Source: Adiantum capillus-veneris (lineage: Eukaryota > Streptophyta > Polypodiopsida > Polypodiales > Pteridaceae). Taken from it: a stretch of DNA of 59,500 bases. Positions 11,236 through 20,038 of this stretch are shown here, piece after piece. The notes below the pieces were generated by a model. The model searched no databases and had not been told where the DNA came from. It worked only from the letters and a program-made list of their open reading frames with translations. The DNA lies in contig CM043944.1 of assembly GCA_014529385.2 (NCBI GenBank), positions 72,015,384 to 72,074,883 of the forward strand. The letters run 5' to 3'. A program made the position numbers and the translations under genes. Within the stretch, counting starts at the first letter, position 1. Each line of letters begins with the position of its first letter.

Positions 11236-11969
11236 ATGGCTGGAGGGTCCATGAGTGGGCTCATTCACGTTGCTGTTCCTGTGCTGCTAGCGCTGCAACT
11301 TCTGTTGCTATCTCAGTCCATTAATAGGAGTCCAGTAGCTGCGGCATTGCTAAGTATCACTTGGGTACCTGCTAGTAATAACAAAATACGTGTGTTTACT
11401 CATTCTTAAAAAGATACGTATTGCGTGCGTACATTCTTGCTTATAATTTATGCATGTACTTCATGGCGCACAATACATAGATGGTTACATTCTGTATAGT
11501 ATAACATTGAGAGCGGCCTGATAATTATAAGACGTGCTGTGATTAGTCTTGACTGTGGCCCTGATTAATAGAATATGTTAATGATGATCTGGTTGCAGGG
11601 CTGCGAGTATGAGATATGGCCGGTGAAATTAACTGCAGTTGTGCCGTTTTCTAGCAAGATGCAACCGTGGATAGGAACTTGCCACTACCTGGCTTATACC
11701 AAGAAAGAAACGTGCCACTACCTGACTTATACCAAGAAAGAAAGTTCACAAATCTGGATGACCCCAACGGCAACGACTTTGAGCAGGGTTTCCTTGACGA
11801 ATTCGTCAGGACAGAACAAGAGGATTGCCTCACGCAGTTGTGTACGGCGCAGTTGGTGCTCACCCCCGCCGGAGATTCTCCCGACTGGCTGCCCGAATAC
11901 GTCAACATCAACGCCTTCGACCTGGGGAGCGACTGGAGCCGCGATACACTGGTGGATGACACCTTCTGA
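11236..11969 (+). pseudogene. PLAT/LH2-domain secreted protein gene, probably frameshifted
   Basis: Exon 1 (11236-11364) encodes a 43-residue start with a clear signal peptide: a short polar head, then a Val/Leu/Ala core such as VAVPVLLALQLLLL. A GT-AG intron (about 11365-11595) is followed by exon 2, which opens with GCEYEIWPVKLT in the phase expected. A different frame then carries the best match, with LDDPNGNDFEQGFLDEF, a CL..LC pair and PDWLPEYVNINAF, ending TAA-free at TGA 11967-11969. That order (Cys-Tyr strand, FE-G-LD-F, paired Cys, W-YV strand) fits plant PLAT-plant-stress/ATS3-like proteins, which are secreted or ER proteins of about 180 residues linked to abiotic stress. The join between the two frames falls near 11610-11660, where a TAG blocks the second frame. 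A 33-bp in-frame tandem duplication sits at 11677-11742. It could instead be spliced differently; an expressed gene cannot be excluded. Confidence 0.45.
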
Positions 11970-12269
11970 CCAGTTCGGTCTAGAAACTGCAACCGCAATG
12001 GGAATCCCGCTTAGGAGATCCAATCCTGCGCTTTAAGTTTTCAAAATGTATCATTTCTCTTTTCCATAAAACAGCACCCGTTTCTCCATCAGTAGCGCCT
12101 TATCAGCATGCGTGCACACTCTTCTCAGCAGGGGCCACAACCTCCTTTGCCTCCATCATAGGTATGGTAAGCCACAAGAGATATGGGCCGCCCTTTGCCC
12201 CAGTCACAGCTTTCACCTACTTCATCACCATCATAGTAGGAAGTGAGAAAGAATCCCGTGGTCGCCAAA

Positions 12270-12590
12270 TGTAGAGGGCAAGACCCACCCTCTACGACTC
12301 TATGCTCTTACACAGAGAGGAAGAAGTAGAGAGAGATTGAGAGATAGAGAGGTGTGAGCCTTTACAGGAGAAGAAGTAGGAGATAACCATACATCCCAAT
12401 CCATACTTGCTTTATTTATCCAATGATTGGGGCTGATTATAAGTGATAAGAGTACCCTCTTATATAAGGAACTTCTCATACCCTTTCATATCCCCTTATG
12501 ACCCTTCGTGCTTGCCCCTTGAGATCCCCTTTACCCTTAGACTAAGGTTCCTATCCCTTGTATTTATGGTGTATGGCCCATACCATAACA
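12270..12590 (-). repeat. LTR copy B of the interrupted element
   Basis: This 321-bp LTR begins TGTAGAGGGCAAGACCC and ends CCATAACA on the plus strand. It matches 14083-14101 joined to 30423-30730. It holds the uninterrupted target (AGACCCACCCTCTAC) of the large gypsy insertion, which proves the target-site duplication there. Confidence 0.8.
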
Positions 12591-13884
12591 CTTGGCACGC
12601 ACGGAGGACCTGAACCCATCAAGTGACCCTTGATTAGAAGTCAAGTGCCTTGGTTATGTGCAAGTGCTCTATTACAATTTGTTTTACAAATCTTTTTAGG
12701 CATAGCCGAGGCAGAGGACCTCAAGTGCAAGAAGTATGAAACAATTGATGCATTTCCAGCAACATGAACAGAAAAGGAAATCACGTCTTTCCGCAGCACA
12801 CTGAAAACTGCAACATAACATGATCCTCTTTGCTGCATAATCGCAAAAACTTTTGGCCGTCCCTTCATGAATTTGATGCAGGGTCATAGACGCTCCATTC
12901 GCTCTTCGTCGATATGTCCCTATGCCGCATCAACCTTGATCTCTTGGACATAACCACCCTTGGTTCAATTAAAAGAGGAACATGGAAGTTGAGACTTCTA
13001 GCACAATGAAGAGTAAGTGCAAGAATTTCCCTGCCGCTGCATTGTTGCTCGTAGTTGGAGTACTTCCACAATCTCAAAATCGCATCTCCGCAATTTATTT
13101 CTTCCACAACACTTTGCTCTCATGTTGTATATCATTCATCCTCGCTCGCATGAGCATCCCATTGCTTTCTTAATTCCACATAGCAATACTTTGCGAGAAA
13201 TATTTCCTGAATCCATTCAATTTCGCACATTAACTACCGCACCCCTTGACCGCAACAGTGTGCCCGACAATCTAAACACGACAAGGCAGCACTCCACTTC
13301 TCTGCTGCTTGGAAAAAAACTATGGATAGCACATTGCCATGCCATAGTCAGCAAACCGAGCACATAGCACCGCCATTCAGCAATAGCACTGCACTACCCC
13401 GCACCAGCACTTTGACTACGCCTGCATTCGGGCAGAGAAGAACTAGCACCCTAGCACCATTTCCTCAACTCTAGATCTGTAACCGGCCTGGATTGTTGAC
13501 GGTGCTGACTTCGCTAGCATGCAACCGCATGGAATCAATCTTTGTTGTTGGGCTACTCCAAACTTCCTTGTGTTCGGAATTCAAGCTTTCTTTGCATGCA
13601 TTGCCACCAAGTAGATACTCTGATACAACAGCCTTGTCTGGGCTTAACGCGTCTACAAAACACATCCTCCGGAGCCCAAAGACCACACCCAAAATTAGCT
13701 GCTACACAGTGTGCATGTATTGCCCCTTTCTTTCCCAATTAACCATCTCCTTTCTGTTCAACAGCCACAGCCGCCTGGAGCTATTCTGATTATTGACCAA
13801 AGCTTCCCTCCTGGTAGCACCGCCCAATGGTTCAATTGCACAGCACCGCATCTTGCTGCTCCCTTTATGCACTCCCTTTCTTCC
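12591..13884. other. Interior of the interrupted element, no recognisable gene
   Basis: Short frames are open on both strands, but none shows gag, protease or polymerase motifs. The region most likely belongs to a non-coding, non-autonomous LTR element. Confidence 0.4.
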
Positions 13885-14101
13885 ATAAGCAACACCCATT
13901 TCTCCATCAGTAGCGCCCTTTTCGACATGCCCTCTTCTAAGCAGGGGCCACAACTGACTTTGCCTCCATGATAGGTATGGTAAGCCACAACAGATCTGGG
14001 CCGCCCTTTACCCCAGTCACAGCTTTCACCGACTTCAACACACTCATAGTAGGTAGTGAGAAAGAATCCCGTGGTCGCCAAATGTAGAGGGCAAGACCCA
14101 G

Positions 14102-14383
14102 TGTTGAGCTTGCAGAGGATCACACCCACATTTTTGCTCACACTCATCATTTTGTAACCATTGATTGTAATAAATGTCTTTCCGACATTAATTTTGATTT
14201 GAGCCATTCATTAAGTAACGGGACTCAATTGAGTTTCCAGCTTGTAATCCCGAAGTAATTTCACTTGCTGATGTAATTAGTTAGAGATGTTCTCACCTCC
14301 AAGGCTGAGGTATATAAGCCAAAGTTTTTGTAACCTAAGGCAGATTATTAATCAAAGTGAGTTTTTGAGCGCCGTGACTGTGT

Positions 14384-14438
<55 letters not shown>

Positions 14439-15062
14439 TTATCTACTTGCTACGCGAGCTACGGAGCCGCCATTGGAGAAGCGACACTGCCATTGTGTTA
14501 GCAACGGCGAGAGCTACGCATAGATACCAAGAGTGCGCGCTATCGGCTTCTATGTGTGGTAAGTTCCTACGAGCTTCGGTGTGAGTTTTCTTTCAACTCG
14601 TGTGTCGGGACTGAGCGTGCAGCATATCTATAGAACCACAACGAGTAGAGCTACACTTTAGTACCTTCGGTGTCAAGTTTCGATCACCTATATTTTTCGG
14701 CCTGTCTTCATACGCGTTTACCGCACGGAGTGGTTATAGGTTGATTTTGCAGTTCAAGTTTTTAGGGTGTTGTTCTTATTTAGTGTATAGACTTCCCCTT
14801 GAGTTTGAGATCGATTCAATGATTCTAGATCTTGTTTCGTATAGAATTCGTTCGTAGTACGGATTTCAGTCACTTGCGTATTTTAGAACTTAGATTTGAT
14901 TTCCTTAGTAGTGATTGTCATTAGAAGGTCGAGTAGGTGATTTGACACCCACCTAGTTGTTTCCATGCGCCTGCGGGTCAAGCTCCGTCCTTGTCTGACA
15001 AATTCTGTTGTTGGTTGAGTTCTCGCTATTTAGCTTCCGCTAGCGGTCTAACCGCCTTAACA
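14102..15062 (+). repeat. 5' LTR of the 16.3-kb element
   Basis: It is 961 bp, with TATATAAGCC near 14310 as the likely TATA box. A (GA)n tract lies at 14386-14436 (51 nt) and the nonamer CATACGCGT, shared with the internal palindrome, at 14709-14717. Confidence 0.9.
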
Positions 15063-15064
15063 TT

Positions 15065-15082
15065 TGGCGCCGTTGCCGGGGA
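15065..15082 (+). other. Primer-binding site (TGGCGCC.. type)
   Basis: TGGCGCCGTTGCCGGGGA begins three bases after the LTR end. This sequence is typical of Athila/Tat-type gypsy elements, where it is usually assigned to tRNA-Asp; the tRNA assignment is from general knowledge. Confidence 0.8.
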
Positions 15083-15600
15083 CGAGAGCCCTAAGTAGGT
15101 GACCTTAGACTTATCCTACGAGGTGAGTCATATAAACTACTTTGTATACTTTAGTTAGAAAAAATCTAGGAGTGGTGGACTCCGAAGATCTCGAGAGATA
15201 CTAGGAAGTGGGGTATTCCTGGGTCTTCCGTGTTGATAGTATTTTTAGTTTAGCTTAGATTTGTTTGTTGTTTTGTTGGTGTTGAGTAGTTGTTGATAGA
15301 AGAAGAATTTGCTAGTCCGTGAGTGGCAGTGGATCTCTTTAAAATCACAATTACCAAACCCATTTTATGATTAGGAATAGCTTAGGTAGGACTTCATTTG
15401 ATCCTGATCTAGAGCTAGTAATCATTGGAGTATTTGCTTGATATGGTTGATTGCATGTTAGATCACTAAACCGTCGAGTTAGTAGTGAAACTTGCAATAA
15501 ACAAAAGTCAGAGAAATTTTCTGTGTATCTGGGAGTTGCTGAGCACTTGAGAAATCTTTAGGAAGGATTCTGTGCCAAAAAATTGGAAATCTGCAACTTT

Positions 15601-16319
15601 AGACATCATACACGTATGATGTCTAAATGACCAAACAGAGACCAAAACAGAAATTTTGACTTTACCAGAGTGGTCAAAAGGGGGGTTATACCCTAATTTC
15701 AACTTAAAACAAGAGCATTAACACTCAAAGAAACCCAAAAAGACAAGTCGGAGTCCAAGAAACGCAAAGAATAGGAAATTTTGGATTCACATCTTGTTTT
15801 TACATTCAAACCTGACAAAAACACTTGAAACTCAATTATAAACATTGGAGAAGGCTTAAAACGAAGAATAGTCAAAATCTGGGATAAAAGACATCATACG
15901 CGTATAAGGTCTTTTAGCACATCCACTGCTTATTTTTGATATCTGACCTGACAAGATTATTACAAACACTGTAGAAAGCATAAATATCAAGTCTTGACCC
16001 AAATTGATGAAAAAGACATCATACGCGTATGATGTCTTTGACCTAATTTTGGACATATTTTGATACTTTGCCAACACAGATCCATTGTAATAGCTGTCTA
16101 GAGGTTATATTTCAAGTTTCATCCCATTTGGATCACAATTGACCCAAAACAAGTCAAAAGCAGAAAATTGCCAAGAAAAGCCTAAATTAGCCATAACTTG
16201 CTTAAACAGAGTTCAAACTGAATTTTGTGAGTGGACAGAGCGTAAGGGGGCTACTGAGAGTGAGCATAACCAAAATAGTCCAAATCTGTGAAAAAAGACA
16301 TCATACGCGTATAATGTCT
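15601..16319 (+). repeat. Palindrome array 1 in the 5' leader (4 copies)
   Basis: Four copies of a 24-bp inverted repeat (half-site AGACATCATACG followed by its reverse complement) start at 15601, 15889, 16014 and 16296. Only the copy at 16014 is perfect; the others have one to a few changes. Starts are 288, 125 and 282 bp apart. A degenerate half-site (AAAAAGACAAG) sits at about 15738-15748, one 141-bp step after the first copy. Each copy is preceded by A-rich sequence. The array lies between the primer site and the gag start, where retroelement RNAs keep packaging and dimerisation signals. Confidence 0.9.
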
Positions 16320-16486
16320 TTTTCAGCATAACTGCAACAAAATTCTCACTTGATGAAACAGAAGTTGTCCAACTGACAAGATTAAACAATTGATCAAGTA
16401 TCAATCAGTTTGGATCAATTCTGACCACAAAAACTTGGGAAAACAAATTGCCGAGACGGAAAAGTTAAAGTCCTTTAGGGGAATTG

Positions 16487-19400
16487 ATGAATTTGAGATC
16501 GGGCAGAAATCTCCAGAATAACCAACCAAAACAAGGGGAACAAGCAAGCGTCATATCAACCGAGGTAAGTGTAAACCAAAGTTGGGTGCAACCATTAGAG
16601 CCGATCTTTGAAGGAAGTGTTTCAGATACTTCTTCGGAGAGATCTTACGAGATTTTCACCGAACACTTGGAACACTTGAACCTGAACAACAGAGAAAATA
16701 TGGCAGCAGGACCATCAAACCCTTCCGCCACAATGAAGCTATTGTTCATAAAATACCAGTACGACAATGAGCAAGGTGCCAAGATCTACAAAGATGGAAT
16801 GGACCGCTATTGTGTAAAGATAGAAGATAGACCTAGTGAGTTCAAGGACTTAGTGCCTGTGAGCTATAGCGGAGATAGATATCTAGATGACGAGGGTACC
16901 ATGTATTTGGTAGTCCTAAACCCTAACATTGTGGACAAGTGGGGATTGATGGGCACCAAAGCCAAAGTAGATGAAGAACTTGAGGAGAAAGCATCAATAA
17001 TGAACTTCCCTGATGCGAGGTTAAGAAGAGAGAATGAAACTACAAGGATCCACACTGATAACATCTATGTGGGGCTATACAAATATAATAATGGGGAGCA
17101 AGATCTCTATTATAGATGTGAAGAACCCTACACTGGAGAGTTGACAGACCAAAAAAGACTTTATGTCTTTACCTACACAGAGGGATCGGAAGTGAAAATT
17201 GCCGCTTACGACAAGTATGGGAGGTAATACTCGACAATGGGCAAGAAAGAATTAGAAGGATATACATACTTTGGGGGACCACTACATCAGTATTATGTTA
17301 CTTCTAGCTCACAAAGACCAGCACCAACAAATGGAGTGCAAAACCCAACGACAACAAGAGGACAAAGAATTCAGGCTGCTGACTCTTTCAGTCAACCTCA
17401 GTACTTGAAGCCCGGACCAATGGGATCATTACATTCCAGAGAGTCAATGGATACGAATCGAGGTAGTGCAGTTCCAATCCCCACATATACCACTCCAGGT
17501 CCAAGGTTTGAAGCGGAACCATCACATTTACCTCCTATTATTAGACTCAGGGCAGGGGAACCGACAAGGGTAACCCATGAAGTCCATGATGCTAGAGAAA
17601 GCTTTAGCTGAGACACAGGAGCAATGAGATTGGTAGCAGACCATAGACGTATGAGACCATTTCAAGTAGCCAAGTGTATGCCAAAGAAGTATGGTGGTTC
17701 AGGAGATCCGTATGCACACGTGTCACTCTTTAAGCAAGTCTTAAGAGCTGAGCAGATAACAGATTTCCATACACAATACGAGGGATTTGGTCTTACTCTA
17801 GAAGGTACGGAATTGACATGGTTTCAACCACTGAACAGAGGGGGATTCCATGACATTGACCATTTGCTAAGAGAGTTTGCTGAGGAATTCTCAAAACGAG
17901 GGATTAAGCACAATACGGTCTCACAAATATATTCTTTTAAACAGAGAGAACACGAAAAAGTGAAGGAAGCTTCACTTCGCTTCAAACAATACATCGAGAG
18001 ATGCCCAGTACGTGAACGACCACAAGATGACAGACTATCTGTTCTCTTTATTGAAGGATTGAGAAATGACACTCTCAAGAAGGACTTGCACTTGAAATCT
18101 TGTACAAGTTTCGAGCAAGTAACGAGAGAAGCATTGTACTTAGTGGATAACTGTACGGTTTATGGAGAGGCGGATACAGATTTTGCATCCAGTAGCTCTT
18201 CCTCCATAGCGAGCGAGACTACCACTAAAAAGAATGCTCAAACAACAACCATGCCAAATGTAGAGCAAGTGATAGAAGATGCTCTAAAAAGGATGGCACC
18301 ATACCAAAAACCATTGCCAAAACCACTGAAATGGTGTGCTATTGAACAAAAATGGACAAACCATCCAACAGACGAGTGCTATTACAACAAAGGGTATGTA
18401 AGGGAGCGTCAGTATGCACCTCCTGCACAATTAGCATCACCTTAGGTACGTCCAGTACCTCGATACCCAACGGGAAATGTACCAGAACCTATGGGGATAG
18501 AAAGACCGCAACCGGTATTGGGACAACAACCACCTTTACCAGGAGCAAGACCAGTGGGCATTAGATATGCACCAACCTTAGAGAATCAGGAAGAAAAAGC
18601 CTTAGTGCCTGTTCAAGCCTATTATGAAGAATCTGGTGCACACATATCTCCAACTGTGTATTACCCACCAGAAGAACCCAAACAACCAGAACCATGGGGC
18701 ATGATTGGGAATGTTGGAACACCAACAGTTACAAGTGCTTCTGATGAAGAGAGATACAATTTGGACGCAAGAACATTGATGTTCATAGCTCATGGAGGGT
18801 TAACAGGACAAAGACCATCCTATCCACAAAGGACGAATCAAGTGGGACCAAGACCAACACTAGGACCCTGTTACAAGTGTGGAGGTGACCATTTGATGAA
18901 TGTTTGTCCACATACGGAAATCATTAGAATTAATGCTTATTGCACTGAGTGTGGGGTTACTCACTTCATTGAGGATTGTTCAAAGAATCCAAACAAAGTG
19001 CAAAAGACGACATTGAATATGCTAGAAACTATTCCTACCAGCAGTGGGTCTGAAAATGAAACTCTGATACCAACACAAGTTGTTACTAGAGCTCAAGCTA
19101 AGAAAACCACTAGAGAACCTGAGAATGGAAAGTTAGCGACTGAAGTGGTTAGTCAAAAACTGCGGAGTCAGAGAAACACATGGAAAGCTAGAAAAGCACG
19201 CATGAAGTTGAGAAAAGAACGTGAAGATGCTATTCTACCTGAGGAACTAAAGCAAACTAAAGATAGATTAGAAAAACTTGAGAGTCAAAACGGGAAACGA
19301 GAGATGAGCCCGGAAAGAACGAAACAAAAGAGTATCAAAGAGACAACGAGCTTAAGCTCAGGGGGATCAGTGCTAGTCGACAAAGTACACGAACCATTGG

Positions 19401-20029
19401 ACGCACTGATGAGAGCTTACGAAGCTAGGTTAAAGAACAACCAAACAAAAGAACAGAGGTGGATGACATACCCAAACGCGGAATTGGAAAATCAGAGACT
19501 TTAAATGTGCCAGAGAATGATCGACACTGCACAAGCCTTATTAGAACCACCAAGATAAACAATGAATTGTGGAACAGAAAACCCAATTCAACAAGAGACT
19601 ATCATTTCACGGGTAGCTGAAAAGACTCCCAGTGCACAAAAGCCTGAAAATACACACAAGGATGACCGCATAGTATTGAACACAGTCGATCAGGAGATAG
19701 AGAGTTTTCATCCAGTCATACAGAAGTCTTACGGAAGAGATTAGGATTACAATGAATTTTGGAAACAAGTGAGCGAGGCAAACTTTGCAAACGAGCTAAG
19801 TTGACAAGCTAATCAGAAAAATTGGGAAAAAGACATCAGGAATCCTCCCATAGTGGAATTTGAGGCAGGATCTCAAGTGGACTTGGATCTGCAATCTTAC
19901 TGGGGAGATGGGGGCTCTGTTAGAACAATGGAGAGCAAACCTCATTCACTGAATACCTTACCTTCATACTTAGGAGAGTATGAAGCAAAATCCGAGATTA
20001 GAGCACTTCCCTCACGAAGAATCTCATAA
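16487..20029 (+). pseudogene. gag region of the 16.3-kb element, single frame with eight stops
   Basis: The frame opens at ATG 16487 and continues unbroken in phase into the protease block at 20039. Residues from about 17650 to 18180 match the retrotransposon gag core (GDPYAHVSLFKQV, then LTW.Q.L, FAEEFSKRG, SIEGLRND-like FIEGLRND). A CCHC-like knuckle, CYKCGGDHLMNVCP, lies at about 18868-18909, followed by a second Cys/His group (CTECGVTHFIEDC, about 18943-18981). A basic coiled-coil-like stretch follows (19130-19330). Stops are at 17225 (TAA), 17609 (TGA), 18443 (TAG), 19502 (TAA), 19556 (TAA), 19742 (TAG), 19802 (TGA) and 20027 (TAA). All eight are one C-to-T change from CAA, CAG or CGA and there is no frameshift. 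Confidence 0.75.
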
Positions 20030-20038
20030 AAAAAAGTC

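Larger units (their letters stand above)
12044..14101 (-). mobile_element. Minus-strand LTR element, left part (leader, LTR, interior, leader, start of second LTR)
   Basis: From left to right: a truncated leader copy (about 12060-12269), an LTR (12270-12590), an interior without convincing genes (12591-13884), a second leader copy (13885-14082) and the first 19 bp of a second LTR (14083-14101). The second LTR is cut by the 16.3-kb gypsy element and resumes at 30418. On the minus strand the LTR is followed by TTTGGCGACCACGGG, a primer-site-like leader start. Two leader copies in one chain mean the unit was tandemly arranged (LTR-interior-LTR-leader), probably by recombination, and then truncated near the PLAT-like gene. 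Confidence 0.65.

Noticed and set aside
11575-12036. Thaumatin-like protein for exon 2 of the host-like gene
   Set aside because: CEYEIWPV resembles a thaumatin start, but the larger downstream frame lacks the thaumatin signature and fits a PLAT domain better.
14287-14523. Open frames made of Glu-Arg or Ser-Leu repeats (also 29588-29917, 6502-6794, 10755-11161, 55461-55697)
   Set aside because: They are translations of (GA)n or (CT)n tracts in LTRs and dispersed repeats.
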